Notes under the pieces: generated by a model
The model's input: only the letters and a program-made list of their open reading frames with translations
Database searches by the model: none
Told to the model about the DNA's origin: nothing
In this document: positions 50,028 to 60,093 of the stretch, in pieces
Position numbering within the stretch: the first letter of the stretch is position 1
Layout of the letters: the number at the start of each line of letters is the position of its first letter
NCBI RefSeq assembly: GCF_016801985.1
Contig: NZ_JAEVLS010000002.1
Location: 186,001 to 250,000, forward strand
DNA length: 64,000 nt
Direction of reading: 5' to 3'
Origin: Steroidobacter gossypii
GTDB lineage: Bacteria > Pseudomonadota > Gammaproteobacteria > Steroidobacterales > Steroidobacteraceae
Position numbers and translations under genes: made by a program

Positions 50028-51062
50028 ATGGCAGCCAATCCACACACCGATGAAGTCGTCGTCATTACGGGCGCTTCGGGCGGCATAGGCCGGGCCACGG
50101 CCCACGCCTTTGCTCGGCCGGGAGCACGCATCGCTTTATTGGCGCGGGGCAAGCGCGGATTGGAGGCGGCGTGCGCTGAAGTCGAAGCTGCTGGCGCGCT
50201 GGCGCTCGCGATCCCGGTCGATGTAGCCGACGAGTCGCAGGTCGAAGCGGCGGCAGCACAGGTCGAAAGGGAGTGGGGGCGCATCGATGTTTGGGTGAAC
50301 AACGCGATGGCCACCATCTTCGGCCCGATCAGCTCGCTCACCGGCGAGCAGATCAAGCGAGCGACCGATGTGACTTATCTCGGCGCCGTCTACGGAACGC
50401 TCAGTGCATTGAAGCGTATGCGCGCCCGCAATCGTGGCGTGATCGTTCAAGTGGGCTCGGCGCTGGCGTATCGAGCGATCCCATTGCAAGCACCTTACTG
50501 CGCGGCCAAACATGCGTTGCGCGGCTTCACCGATTCACTGCGTACGGAGTTGCTCCACGATCGCAGCAACGTGCATGTGACGACCGTGCATCTGTCGGCC
50601 TTCAACACGCCGCAGTTCGACTGGGCGCTGAACCTGGTGGGCAAGCGGCCCATGCCGGTGCCGCCGATATTCCAACCCGAACTCGCGGCGGAAGCCATCG
50701 TATGGGCGGCGCGCCACCGCCGTCGCGAAGTGTTCGTCGGCTGGCCGGCAGTGAAGGCGGTCACAGGGAACAAACTTTTCCCCGGCTTGCTCGATCGCAT
50801 CCTCGCCAAGCAGGGCTATTCGGGCCAGATCACACCGGAGCCGCTGCCCGCCGATGCCTGCGCCAATCTATATGAACCGTGCGACAATAACCCCGGCGCG
50901 CATGGGCGCTTCGATCGCGAGGCCCGGCGCCACAGCTGGCAGTGGCGGTTCACGAGCAATCGTCCGCTGGCGTTGGGCGTGACCGCAGCGTTGGCCGCGC
51001 TGCTGGCCTTCGCAGGTCAACGAGCCGCACGGCGGCGCACGAGCGTCGATCACTGGCGATAA
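50028..51062 (+). CDS. Extended SDR oxidoreductase with C-terminal membrane anchor
   Basis: The 344-residue protein has cofactor motif TGASGGIG, NNAMATIFG, and active-site YCAAKHALRGF. It lacks the usual SDR C terminus. Instead, after about 240 residues, it continues with LYEPCDNNPGAHGRFDREAR and ends with a hydrophobic segment (LALGVTAALAALLAFAG) and an arginine-rich tail, so it is probably anchored with the enzyme in the cytoplasm. The substrate is unknown. ATG 50028 is chosen because homology starts there; its ribosome-binding site is weak. Confidence 0.8.
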   Translation: MAANPHTDEVVVITGASGGIGRATAHAFARPGARIALLARGKRGLEAACAEVEAAGALALAIPVDVADESQVEAAAAQVEREWGRIDVWVNNAMATIFGPISSLTGEQIKRATDVTYLGAVYGTLSALKRMRARNRGVIVQVGSALAYRAIPLQAPYCAAKHALRGFTDSLRTELLHDRSNVHVTTVHLSAFNTPQFDWALNLVGKRPMPVPPIFQPELAAEAIVWAARHRRREVFVGWPAVKAVTGNKLFPGLLDRILAKQGYSGQITPEPLPADACANLYEPCDNNPGAHGRFDREARRHSWQWRFTSNRPLALGVTAALAALLAFAGQRAARRRTSVDHWR

Positions 51063-51075
51063 CGAATCATTGTTG

Positions 51076-52146
51076 ATGAGCATGCCTGAGCAGCCGATAC
51101 ACGGGGCGTCCGAGGCGCTGAATCGTCGCGCGCGACTTCCCGGTCGGCGCTTGTTCATCGGCGGCGAACTGAGTGTCCGGCGCACATTGTTGCTGCGCGC
51201 GGCGCTGGTGGTGTTTCTGTTCGTGCTGGTGATCGGCGTGTTCTGGCTGGATCGGGACGGTCTGCGGGACAATCACGATGGCGAGATCTCGTTCATCGAC
51301 GTCGTGTACTTCACCATGGTCAGCGTCACGACCGTCGGTTATGGCGACATCGTACCGGTCACGCCGCAGGCGCGGCTCGTCGATGCCATCTTCGTCACAC
51401 CGATCCGGTTATTCGTCTGGCTGATTTTCGTCGGCACGGCCTATCAGTTCGTGCTCCAACATCTGATCGAGGACATTCGCATGCGCAGACTTCAGGCGCG
51501 GCTGCAAGGGCACGTGGTGGTTTGCGGATATGGGCACTCGGGTCGATGCGCCGCCGCTGAGCTAGCCGCACGTGGCATCGACAAGCAACACATCCTGATC
51601 GTCGATCTGGACAACGCACGGCTGGAGGATGCGGCGGAGCACGGCTACATCGGCATTCTCGGTGACGCCAGTCGCGAGGAAACGTTGCGCCAAACCATGC
51701 TGCCACAGGCGCGAGCCTTGATTGTCTGCACGGATCGCGACGACACGAATGTGTTGATCACGCTCACGGCAAGAAACATCGCGCCGGACGTTCGCATCGT
51801 GGCGCGTGTCGAAGAGGCGGAGAACGACAAGCTCGTGCGCCAGAGCGGCGCGAACTCCACGGTGTTGCCTTCCCGCGTGGGCGGCATTCTCATGGCCGAC
51901 TCCATCGAGTCGAATCATCTGGCCACTTATGTGATGGATCTGATCAGCGCCGGCGGCCAGGTGACGCTGATCGAACGCGCTCCTCGCGAAGACGAGGTGG
52001 GGCGGCATCCTGCCGAGATCCATTCGCGGATTCTTCGTGTGGTGCGCGGGCACCACACTTTCAATTTCTGGGACGCCGATCTGCGCATCGAGCCGGACGA
52101 CAAGCTGATCGTGATTCGACCGCCTCAGGCGGCCGCGAGCGCCTGA
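51076..52146 (+). CDS. Potassium channel protein with RCK (TrkA-N) domain
   Basis: The 356-residue protein has two membrane helices (about 39-58 and 105-130) bracketing a pore loop with selectivity filter TTVGYGD (85-91). A cytoplasmic RCK domain begins GHVVVCGYGHSG, continuing with ILIVDLDNARLEDAAEHGY and VRIVARVEEAENDKLVRQSGA. A TrkA-C-like part follows. It is a ligand-gated potassium channel of the Kch/MthK type. Start ATG 51076 (or 51082) follows the SDR stop by 13 bp with no strong ribosome-binding site. Confidence 0.9.
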   Translation: MSMPEQPIHGASEALNRRARLPGRRLFIGGELSVRRTLLLRAALVVFLFVLVIGVFWLDRDGLRDNHDGEISFIDVVYFTMVSVTTVGYGDIVPVTPQARLVDAIFVTPIRLFVWLIFVGTAYQFVLQHLIEDIRMRRLQARLQGHVVVCGYGHSGRCAAAELAARGIDKQHILIVDLDNARLEDAAEHGYIGILGDASREETLRQTMLPQARALIVCTDRDDTNVLITLTARNIAPDVRIVARVEEAENDKLVRQSGANSTVLPSRVGGILMADSIESNHLATYVMDLISAGGQVTLIERAPREDEVGRHPAEIHSRILRVVRGHHTFNFWDADLRIEPDDKLIVIRPPQAAASA

Positions 52147-52150
52147 TACG

Positions 52151-54991
52151 TTACTGGGTGTACGACGTTAAGGTTAGCGGCGACGGCACCGCCGATGTCT
52201 GCCATAACGTCGAAGTGATCTGCTTCAGCCCGAGGGCGCCGCTGGCGCGGTCGATCTCGAATGTCACGATGCTGCGTCCGGCGAGCTGAGTCACGTACAA
52301 CCATCGGCCGCTGGCATCCACGGTGGCTGCAATGGGTTCGCCGCCGACGCCGAAGCTGCCGGTCAAATTCAACGAGCCGTCGGACTGGATGGTCATGACT
52401 TCCACGGTGCCGTGATCGCGGCGTGTGACGAACAGGAACTTGCCTGCCGGGTCCATGGCCATGCCGTATGGACTGAATACGGGATTCACCTCCGCAAGGG
52501 GCTCGAGCGAGCCATCTTGCGGATCGATGCTGTAGGCGCGCACTCCGGGCAAGTCGCGAACGTTGACATAGGCATATCGTCCGCTGGGATCCAGCACCAC
52601 CGACAGCGCCTCGCCAGCCGGTTCCGTGCTGGTAGCAGTGAGCGTGCCGGTGTCCGGATCGATCGCGTAGGTTTGCACCTGATGAGTCACCATGCCGCCG
52701 GACGTCACCGGAGTCGACGTATAGAGATACTTGCCATTCGGGTGAATGGTGACGCCGCTGGCCTCGACCGGCGTTGCGACGCTCGCTAGTGAAGACAACG
52801 CGCCGCTGTCGCTGTCGGCGACGAATCTCTGAATCGTCCTGGTGTTCTGGCTGGTCACATATGCAAAGCGGCCTTGCGGCTCGAACAGTATCGACGTGAA
52901 ATCGATCCCGGCAGCGAATGGACTGCCCGGCAGTCCAGTCAGCGCGCCACTCGAGGGGTCTAGAGAATACCCCCAGAGGTGGTTCGTCACCGCATCGGGC
53001 ACGTAGAGGAAACGGCCGAGCGGATCGATGGCGACATTGTTGGGCGCCCCGAAGGAGTTGATGTGATCGCGAACCGTCAGGGTACCGTTCGCGTCAACAT
53101 CGATTCGATGCAATTTCTCGAACAAGGCGTCCGTGAAATATGCGTTCCGGGTGACGAACTTCAGCGGTTCCGGCTGATCCTCGCTGCCGACCGCGCCAGG
53201 CATTGCACCCACTGTCGCGGGCGAGGTGGGTAGCGCAGCCAGCCTGCCCGTCTCCGTCTCGATGCGATAAGAGCTCAGCTGATTGCTGCTCTCGTGTGTG
53301 ACGTAGAGATAGTTGCCGCTCGCATCGACGTTGAGGCTCGTGGGTGATGAGGGCGTGGAGAACGGGCTGCCTGGACCTGCAGTGAGCGCGCCGGTCGCGG
53401 TATCCACTGCGTAAGCGCGAAGATTGAACGAAGGCCCGCTCGCGGCGTGGCCGGCATAGAGATACCGTCCGGTCGGATCGAACTGAACCGTTACTGGGTT
53501 GGCGCTACTGTCGAACGGGCTGCCTTGGACCTTCGAGAGCGATCCCGTCGCAGCGTCGATGGTGAAAGCCGACAGGCCTGCGCCGGAGCTCGCGGAGGCG
53601 GGATGTTTCACATAGATGAAGCGGCCATTCGGATGAAGTAACGCCAGCGTGGCGTTCGGGCCCGCCGCAAACGGACTGCCGGCGATGGGCGCAGGGATGC
53701 CGCTGGTCGCGTCGATGCCGAACGCGGAAATCGCGCCCGCCGCTGGATCGAAGGCATATAAGTAGCGACCTTGTCGCTCCATCACCAGTCCGCCGCTCGA
53801 GCCGCCAACTGAAATGCGACTGGCCGGCGCTTCAGTGAGCGAGCCTGAGGTCTGATCGATGGCGTAGGTGTACAGCTCGGAGCCGGCACCGGCTGCATAT
53901 GCGAACCGTCCGCTCGGTTCGATGACGAACCATCGGGGCTGCGCACCGGAGGCAAGCACGCCTGCGGAAGTGAGTGCGCCGCTGGTGGTGTCGATGCGAA
54001 ACGCAGCGATACTCGAACCACTCTCGTTCGGCACATACAGGAAGGGCCGAGTCGGATGTCGCAAGGCGGTCGTCGGCCCCGCATCCCCGGTCGCGAACGG
54101 GCTGCCAGCGACTTCGACGACACTGCCATCACGAGCGCCCAACGAGAACGCCGAGACACTATCGTCGTCCTGGTTGATCACATATCGGAACTGCTTGCCA
54201 TCGGCGGTCTTGTAGGTGACGGCAGCGACGGGGCCGTGGCCTGTTTTCGTCACGACGCCAGCGCGCAGCTGTCCTGTGGCCGCATCGATGGCGAACGACG
54301 CCATCGTCCCGTCCGCGCGATTGAGCGCATACGCGAAGCTGGGATAAGGCGTCTCGCAGTGGATTGTGACATCGCTCACGTTCGCGGCTGTCACCGTCCC
54401 GCGGCCGTTGCTCACAACGCAGCGTTGCGCCGGGTTGGCGGGCGCATTGTCGACGGCGACGTCATAACTCGTCCCTGGCGGCAGTGCGCTCGGGAAGGCG
54501 AAGCTGCCGTTCGAGTCGACCGTGACTTGCTCGCGACCGTTGTTCAGAACCAGCCCGGAGCCCGACAGTCCGGTGACAGAGCCGCCCACCGTGAACGTGT
54601 TCACGGTGCAATTCACTGCGATGTTCGTCACATTCGCATCCTCGACCGTGCCGGTACCGGAGCTGACGACGCACGTCTGCGCGGGGTTCACGGGCTGAGC
54701 TGCTATGCCGATTGTGTATTCAGCCCCGCTGGCGATGGCGGTAGGAAAGGTAAACGCTCCGTTCGAATCGATCGGCAGCGCTTCGCCCGTGTTGCTGCGG
54801 AGAACGAGGCCCGAGCCGCTGAGCCCGCTCACCGTGCCGCCGAGCGTGTAGGTCTGAGCGGGCGGTGGCGGAGGAGGAGGCGCCGAAGGCGGGGGTGTGC
54901 TGCGTTTACCGCCGCCACCACCACCACAAGCAGCGAGAAGAGACATCGCAACCAGACTGGCTGCGCCACGCAAGTGACGATACGAGCTCAT
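52151..54991 (-). CDS. Beta-propeller (lactonase-fold) lipoprotein with two N-terminal tandem repeats
   Basis: The 946-residue lipoprotein has lipobox SLLAAC followed by a Gly6 run and a proline-rich linker. Two ~85-residue repeats follow, each starting with GLSGSGLVL and ending with a Cys (about 50-215). The rest consists of repeated 45-55-residue blades with signatures such as PSGRFAY, DPTGRYLYAG and DPLGRFLYVPD, typical of the 6-phosphogluconolactonase-like beta-propeller fold, with enough repeats for two propellers. It may bind or modify extracellular ligands; catalysis is unproven. It converges with the channel gene, 4 bp between stops. Confidence 0.82.
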   Translation of the reverse strand: MSSYRHLRGAASLVAMSLLAACGGGGGGKRSTPPPSAPPPPPPPAQTYTLGGTVSGLSGSGLVLRSNTGEALPIDSNGAFTFPTAIASGAEYTIGIAAQPVNPAQTCVVSSGTGTVEDANVTNIAVNCTVNTFTVGGSVTGLSGSGLVLNNGREQVTVDSNGSFAFPSALPPGTSYDVAVDNAPANPAQRCVVSNGRGTVTAANVSDVTIHCETPYPSFAYALNRADGTMASFAIDAATGQLRAGVVTKTGHGPVAAVTYKTADGKQFRYVINQDDDSVSAFSLGARDGSVVEVAGSPFATGDAGPTTALRHPTRPFLYVPNESGSSIAAFRIDTTSGALTSAGVLASGAQPRWFVIEPSGRFAYAAGAGSELYTYAIDQTSGSLTEAPASRISVGGSSGGLVMERQGRYLYAFDPAAGAISAFGIDATSGIPAPIAGSPFAAGPNATLALLHPNGRFIYVKHPASASSGAGLSAFTIDAATGSLSKVQGSPFDSSANPVTVQFDPTGRYLYAGHAASGPSFNLRAYAVDTATGALTAGPGSPFSTPSSPTSLNVDASGNYLYVTHESSNQLSSYRIETETGRLAALPTSPATVGAMPGAVGSEDQPEPLKFVTRNAYFTDALFEKLHRIDVDANGTLTVRDHINSFGAPNNVAIDPLGRFLYVPDAVTNHLWGYSLDPSSGALTGLPGSPFAAGIDFTSILFEPQGRFAYVTSQNTRTIQRFVADSDSGALSSLASVATPVEASGVTIHPNGKYLYTSTPVTSGGMVTHQVQTYAIDPDTGTLTATSTEPAGEALSVVLDPSGRYAYVNVRDLPGVRAYSIDPQDGSLEPLAEVNPVFSPYGMAMDPAGKFLFVTRRDHGTVEVMTIQSDGSLNLTGSFGVGGEPIAATVDASGRWLYVTQLAGRSIVTFEIDRASGALGLKQITSTLWQTSAVPSPLTLTSYTQ

Positions 54992-55141
54992 CGAAGATCC
55001 TGCCGACGGTCCAGGCGTTCGCACATCCCTGTTGCTCTCGCTTGGCAGTTCGAGTCTGCCGCTGGAACTCGGTAGGCGCTCGCAAAGCGGCTAGAGTGCC
55101 TGGATCAGCGCCGGCATGAACGTGCGCGGGTCACAATGCGA

Positions 55142-55166
55142 CGCTGCGCGAGAGCCGCGCGCAGCG
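55142..55166 (-). terminator. Candidate terminator hairpin after mmsA
   Basis: A 9-bp GC-rich perfect stem (55142-55150 with 55158-55166) encloses a 7-nt loop and begins about 20 bp past the mmsA stop on the minus strand. No T-run follows, so intrinsic termination is uncertain. Confidence 0.35.
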
Positions 55167-55185
55167 CTCTTACTGCCGAACGGAG

Positions 55186-56727
55186 CTAGATGGACGACGG
55201 AATCACAAACTCGGCGCCCTTGGCGGTGCTCTCCGGCCAGCGCTGCATGATGGACTTCTGGCGCGTGTAGAAGCGGATGCCTTCCCGTCCATAAACATGC
55301 ATGTCGCCGAACAAGCTGCTCTTCCAGCCGCCGAAACCATGCCAGGCCATGGGCACGGGAATGGGCACGTTGATGCCGACCATGCCCACCTCGATGCGTC
55401 GGGCAAATTCGCGGGCCATGTGTCCATCGCGCGTGTAGCACGACACGCCGTTGGCGAACTGGTGAGTGTTGATCAGGCGAACCGCTTCGGCGAAGTCTTT
55501 GACTCGCACGCACGCGAGCACCGGACCGAAGATTTCTTCCTGATAGATCTTCATGCTGGGCTGAACGTGATCGAACAGCGTGCCGCCCAGCCAGAAGCCT
55601 TGTTCGCGCCCAGCCACCGTGAAGGGTGCGCCGGACTTCGGATCGATGCGGCCGTCCACCACCAGCGAAGCGCCGCTGGCCTGGCCTTCCTCGATGCATC
55701 GGCTGATCCGCTGCACCGAATCGCGAGTGATGATCGGGCCCATCTCGGCGTCTTCGACGGCGCCGTCGGCGATCTTGAGAGAGCGCGCGCGTTCGGCGAG
55801 TCGCGGAACGATCTTGTCGGCAACGTCGCCCACCAGCACCGCCACCGAGATAGCCATGCAGCGCTCGCCGGCGGAGCCGTAGGCCGAACCGATCAGCGCG
55901 TCCACGGCTTGATCCAGATCGGCGTCGGGCATGACGACCATATGGTTCTTGGCGCCGCCCAAAGCCTGGGTGCGCTTGCCGTGACGGGCGCCTTCCATAT
56001 AGATATGTCGTGCCACAGGGGTGGATCCCACGAAGCTCACCGCCTTGATATCAGGATGCTGCAGGATCGAGTTCACGACGCTGGCGTCGCCTTGGACGAC
56101 ATTGAAGACGCCGTCCGGGATGCCAGCCTGCTTCAGCAACTGCGCCATCAACAACGAGGCGGAGGGATCGCGTTCGCTGGGCTTGAGAATGAAGGTGTTG
56201 CCACACGCGATGGCGATAGGAAACATCCAGCACGGCACCATGCAGGGGAAGTTGAACGGCGTGATGCCCGCAACTACGCCAAGCGGCTGACGCAGGGTCC
56301 AGTTGTCCATGCCGGTAGCCACTTGATCGGTGAAGTCACCCTTGAGCATCGGGGCGATGCCGCAGGCGAACTCGACGATCTCGATGCCGCGCATGACTTC
56401 GCCGCGCGCGTCCGAGATCACCTTGCCATGTTCTTCGGTGATCGCCGCGGCCAGCGCGTCGCGCTGCTGATTCATCAGCTGCAGGAACTCCAGCAAGGCA
56501 CGAGTGCGGCGGATCGGCGGCCTGTCCGCCCATGCCTGCTGCGCCTTCAGAGCGGCATCGACGGCAGCCTGCAGGTCCTGCGTGCTGCCGAGCGCTACAT
56601 CACGGACGCGTTGTCCGGTGGCTGGATTGAAGACGGGCTGAGTGCGCGTTCCGGTGCTTTCGACCAGGCGTCCTCCAATCCAATGCTGGACGAGGTTGGG
56701 GCGCTCCACTGCCTGAGCTGCGTTCAT
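55186..56727 (-). CDS. mmsA: Methylmalonate-semialdehyde dehydrogenase (CoA-acylating)
   Basis: The 513-residue aldehyde dehydrogenase has the MmsA start [13 protein letters not shown], substrate/cofactor segments [20 protein letters not shown] and FVGSTPVAR, and catalytic Cys290 in [11 protein letters not shown]. Later come [13 protein letters not shown] and [12 protein letters not shown]. The double-Cys FNFP region and RCM context separate MmsA from betaine aldehyde dehydrogenase. It converts malonate or methylmalonate semialdehyde to acetyl- or propionyl-CoA. It is 1 bp after the aminotransferase gene; together they degrade beta-alanine or beta-aminoisobutyrate, products of pyrimidine or polyamine breakdown. 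Confidence 0.93.
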   Translation of the reverse strand: MNAAQAVERPNLVQHWIGGRLVESTGTRTQPVFNPATGQRVRDVALGSTQDLQAAVDAALKAQQAWADRPPIRRTRALLEFLQLMNQQRDALAAAITEEHGKVISDARGEVMRGIEIVEFACGIAPMLKGDFTDQVATGMDNWTLRQPLGVVAGITPFNFPCMVPCWMFPIAIACGNTFILKPSERDPSASLLMAQLLKQAGIPDGVFNVVQGDASVVNSILQHPDIKAVSFVGSTPVARHIYMEGARHGKRTQALGGAKNHMVVMPDADLDQAVDALIGSAYGSAGERCMAISVAVLVGDVADKIVPRLAERARSLKIADGAVEDAEMGPIITRDSVQRISRCIEEGQASGASLVVDGRIDPKSGAPFTVAGREQGFWLGGTLFDHVQPSMKIYQEEIFGPVLACVRVKDFAEAVRLINTHQFANGVSCYTRDGHMAREFARRIEVGMVGINVPIPVPMAWHGFGGWKSSLFGDMHVYGREGIRFYTRQKSIMQRWPESTAKGAEFVIPSSI

Positions 56728-56728
56728 G

Positions 56729-58033
56729 TCATTCGACCTCTTGCAACGAATCTCGAACAGTCTCGATCAGCCGATCGATCTGCGATTTCTCGACGATGAA
56801 AGGAGGGGCGAGCTGTAGCGTGTCGCCGCCGAATCTTACGTAAGCGCCTTTGCGCCATGCCGCCAATGCGGCCTCCATCGGACGTCGCGCGGGCTCGCCC
56901 GGACGCGCCTCGATGGTGATGCCTGCTGCCAATCCGAAGTTGCGTATGTCGGTGACGTGACGCGAGCCCTTCAGGCTATGGACCGCCTGCTCGAAGTAGG
57001 GCGCGAGCTCGCGAACACGCTCGATCATTTGTTCCTTCTGAAGCACGTCCAGCGCTGCGATTCCGGCGGCGCAGGCGACCGGGTGCGCTGAATAGGTATA
57101 GCCGTGGGGAAATTCGATCGCGTAGTCGGGGCCGCCGGCATCCATGATGGCGTCGTGAATCGCCTCGCTGGCGATCACCGCGCCCAGCGGTTGAGCGCCG
57201 TTGGTGACTTGCTTGGCGATATTGATCATGTCCGGCACCACGCCGAACGCTTCCGCGCCCGTCATGGCGCCGCAGCGGCCGAACCCGGTGATGACTTCGT
57301 CGAAGATCAACAGGATGTTGTGAGCGGAGCAGATCTCACGCAGACGCTGCAGATAACCTTGCGGCGGCACGACGACTCCGGCCGATCCGGAGAAAGGTTC
57401 GACGATCACGGCGGCGATGTTCGAAGCGTCGTGAAGCGCGATCAGATCGAGCAGCCGATCCGCGAGCTCGACGCCATTGGCGGGCATGCCTCGCGAGAAC
57501 GCATTCGCCGCCAACAGAGTGTGCGGCAGATGATCGGTTTCGAGGCCCGGACCGAACACCTTGCGATTGCCCACGATGCCGCCCACCGAGACGCCGCCGA
57601 AGTTCACGCCGTGATAACCCTTTTCCCGGCCGATGAGCCGCGTCTTGCTGGCCTGTCCCTTGGCGCGCCAGTAAGCCCGCGCCATTTTCAGCGATGTGTC
57701 CGCAGCTTCGGAGCCCGAGCCGGTGAAGAACACGCGATTGAGGCCGCCCGGCATCAGGGATTGGATCTTGTCGGCGAGCTCGAACGCGAGCGGATGACCG
57801 AACTGGAAGGCCGGCGAGTAATCGAGCCGGGCGATCTGCCGCGAGACCGCTTCGGTGATTTCCTTGCGGCAATGGCCGAGCCCGGTGCACCACAAACCGG
57901 ACAGGCCATCGAGAATTCGCCGGCCCGTTTCATCTATGAAATGAGCGCCCTCGGCCTGCACCACGATGCGAGGGTCCTGTTTGAAAGCGCGGTTGCCGGT
58001 GAACGGCATCCAGTAAGCGTCGAGACGGGTCAT
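56729..58033 (-). CDS. Omega-amino-acid--pyruvate aminotransferase (class III)
   Basis: The 434-residue PLP enzyme has [19 protein letters not shown] (about 101-119), [14 protein letters not shown], cofactor Asp245 ([10 protein letters not shown]), and Schiff-base Lys274 ([16 protein letters not shown]). [15 protein letters not shown] near the start fits beta-alanine/omega-amino-acid:pyruvate transaminases. It makes malonate or methylmalonate semialdehyde, which MmsA then oxidises. ATG 58033 is chosen; it diverges from the LysR gene, which presumably controls the pair. Confidence 0.9.
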   Translation of the reverse strand: MTRLDAYWMPFTGNRAFKQDPRIVVQAEGAHFIDETGRRILDGLSGLWCTGLGHCRKEITEAVSRQIARLDYSPAFQFGHPLAFELADKIQSLMPGGLNRVFFTGSGSEAADTSLKMARAYWRAKGQASKTRLIGREKGYHGVNFGGVSVGGIVGNRKVFGPGLETDHLPHTLLAANAFSRGMPANGVELADRLLDLIALHDASNIAAVIVEPFSGSAGVVVPPQGYLQRLREICSAHNILLIFDEVITGFGRCGAMTGAEAFGVVPDMINIAKQVTNGAQPLGAVIASEAIHDAIMDAGGPDYAIEFPHGYTYSAHPVACAAGIAALDVLQKEQMIERVRELAPYFEQAVHSLKGSRHVTDIRNFGLAAGITIEARPGEPARRPMEAALAAWRKGAYVRFGGDTLQLAPPFIVEKSQIDRLIETVRDSLQEVE

Positions 58034-58125
58034 TGTGCGAACTCGAGTAAGGGGCCTCGAGGCATATGATTGGCAAAACCGGTACTCTTGCAAATGGGCA
58101 AACGTCACTCTTTAGTTGCGCATCC

Positions 58126-59076
58126 ATGAAAGTAAGCCGGCAGCCTCGGGAACGCGCCCTGCTGGGCCAGGTCAGCGATCTGGACCTGCGTCTGCTGCGG
58201 GTTTTCAAGGCGGTCGCCGAGTGCGGCGGCATGGCGGCGGCGGAGCTGGAGCTGAACATCGGCACCTCCACCGTGAGCCGGCACATCAAGGATCTGGAAA
58301 CTCGTCTTGGGCTGCGACTATGCCGCCGCGGGCGGGGCGGGTTCGCACTCACCACCGAAGGCGATCGCGTTTATCGCGAGATCCTGACGCTGCTCGGATC
58401 GGTGGAGGCGTTTCGCAGCAGCATCGACGACATCCATCGGCGCATGGGCGGTCAGTTGGAGATCGCGCTGTTCGACAAGATCGTCAGCAACCCCGAGGCG
58501 CGTGTGCACGTGGCCGTGGAGCGGTTCTCGGCGCTGGCGCCGGAGGTGCGTTTGAGTGTGCACGTCGATTCCATTAACGGCATCGAGCGTGGCCTGCTGG
58601 ACGGCGCCTATCACGTGGGGGTGATGCCCACTCACCGTAGTTCCAAGACGCTGTCCTATACGGATCTGTTTGGCGAGACCATGCTGATGTATTGCGGCGT
58701 GCGGCACCCTCTGTTCAACACCAACAACGACACATTGAGCTGGGCCAGGCTGCGCAAGCTGCCATTTGCCGGACTCGGGTATCACTCGCCCAACATGGAG
58801 CTGAGTCATCGCACCCGCCTGGAGCGCACCGCCACCGGTTACGATCAGGAAGCCATCGCCACCTTGGTGTTATCCGGCGCGTATCTCGGCTTCCTCCCGG
58901 ATCACTACGCCGAGAGTTTCGTGAAAGCAGGGCAGCTGCGCGCCGTCAATCCGCAACGCTTTCGTTATTCCTGTCGCTTCGCCAGCGTCATCCGCCGCTC
59001 GCCCGCACCTTCACGGGTGGTTCGTGCGTTTGCCGATTGCCTGGTCGCAGCTCATTCCAAGGTGCAGGCGAGCTAG
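58126..59076 (+). CDS. LysR-family transcriptional regulator
   Basis: The 316-residue regulator has an N-terminal winged HTH (LRLLRVFKAVAECGGMAAA, GTSTVSRHIKDLETRLGLRL) and a periplasmic-binding-like effector domain (about 95-290). ATG 58126 is preferred over an in-frame ATG at 58066, which would leave only 32 bp to the divergent aminotransferase start and no room for promoters. The divergent layout is typical of LysR control of adjacent catabolic genes; the inducer is probably beta-alanine or a related amino acid or semialdehyde. Confidence 0.88.
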   Translation: MKVSRQPRERALLGQVSDLDLRLLRVFKAVAECGGMAAAELELNIGTSTVSRHIKDLETRLGLRLCRRGRGGFALTTEGDRVYREILTLLGSVEAFRSSIDDIHRRMGGQLEIALFDKIVSNPEARVHVAVERFSALAPEVRLSVHVDSINGIERGLLDGAYHVGVMPTHRSSKTLSYTDLFGETMLMYCGVRHPLFNTNNDTLSWARLRKLPFAGLGYHSPNMELSHRTRLERTATGYDQEAIATLVLSGAYLGFLPDHYAESFVKAGQLRAVNPQRFRYSCRFASVIRRSPAPSRVVRAFADCLVAAHSKVQAS

Positions 59077-59225
59077 CTCGTCGACGCTGCTTACACATTG
59101 GAGTTCCGAAGTAAAACGGGGACCGCCAAAGAGCTATCGCGCAAGGAACAAAGGTGCGATGGCCCGAAAGCTGCAACGTGGTTGCCGGCCTGGATTGGCT
59201 TGCAACGAACCGGGGGAACAAGAAT

Positions 59226-59966
59226 ATGAAAAAGGCTTTCGCGGCTGGGTTGTGCCTGTTGGCGTCGTTCAGCGCTCATGCCACGCTCATTACTATCGAT
59301 CCGGATGACTACGCGCACGGCACGGATCTGTCGCAGATCGCGCCCGGGCTGACCCTGCAGGCGCTACACCAGGCGAATACCTCCCGTGATCCGGTCCCGA
59401 ACAGCTTCTACGCACCGGTCTATCTGCCGATCGTCGCGGCCGATTGCGATTTCCGCTGTGGCAATCTGAATGGCGAGCGCGAGTTCGGTTTCCTGTCGCC
59501 CTCCGGCAGCGTGCTTGAAGGTTTCGGCCGCATCGAGGGAAACAGTTGGTGCCTCTCAGCCACGCAGGCCGGGCTGGGTTCGAGCTACTGCCGTGACGGC
59601 TTCACGGTGCTCGAGATGACGTTCGAGAACCCCACCGACTTCCTGCAGGTCGAGACAGCCTGGGGCTCCGATGCATCCTCCCTCATGGCGTTCAACAGCG
59701 CCGGCGAACGCCTGTTCTGGTGTACGGCCAACGAGCAAAACAGGGTCTGCGACGGCGTTCAGATCGTTACGTCGGGTCTCGGTGGACACTCCTCCACGTT
59801 CACGATCGCTCGCGACACTGGCGACATAGCCCGGGTCATCTTCGGGGGCTTCATGGGCAGCGCCAGCATCGGCGGCATTACATACAACGTACCTGAACCC
59901 GGCACCTTGGCGTTGTTCGCGCTGGGCCTGTGGGGCTTGGGTCTGGCGCGTCGTCGCAGGAGCTGA
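59226..59966 (+). CDS. Exported PEP-CTERM sorting-domain protein
   Basis: The 246-residue protein has a signal peptide (MKKAFAAGLCLLASFSAHA). A ~190-residue beta-rich region includes paired cysteines (DCDFRCGN and WCLS...SSYCRDGF). The C-terminal PEP-CTERM signal comprises VPEPGTLALFALGLWGLGLA followed by RRRRS. Such proteins are cut by an exosortase and released or attached to the surface. No exosortase gene is in the window. The ATG at 59226 lies after a purine-rich GGGGGAACAAG stretch. Confidence 0.85.
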   Translation: MKKAFAAGLCLLASFSAHATLITIDPDDYAHGTDLSQIAPGLTLQALHQANTSRDPVPNSFYAPVYLPIVAADCDFRCGNLNGEREFGFLSPSGSVLEGFGRIEGNSWCLSATQAGLGSSYCRDGFTVLEMTFENPTDFLQVETAWGSDASSLMAFNSAGERLFWCTANEQNRVCDGVQIVTSGLGGHSSTFTIARDTGDIARVIFGGFMGSASIGGITYNVPEPGTLALFALGLWGLGLARRRRS

Positions 59967-60093
59967 TCGCCACCCGCGAGGAGTGCTGAAGCTTTCCCGG
60001 AGATCTTCCAACAGAAAACATCTAACATAGCCGCCTGACCCCGGTCATCACGGACGCTGCGCATGGATCACGCTACGGTCGCGGTTCAGCTCC

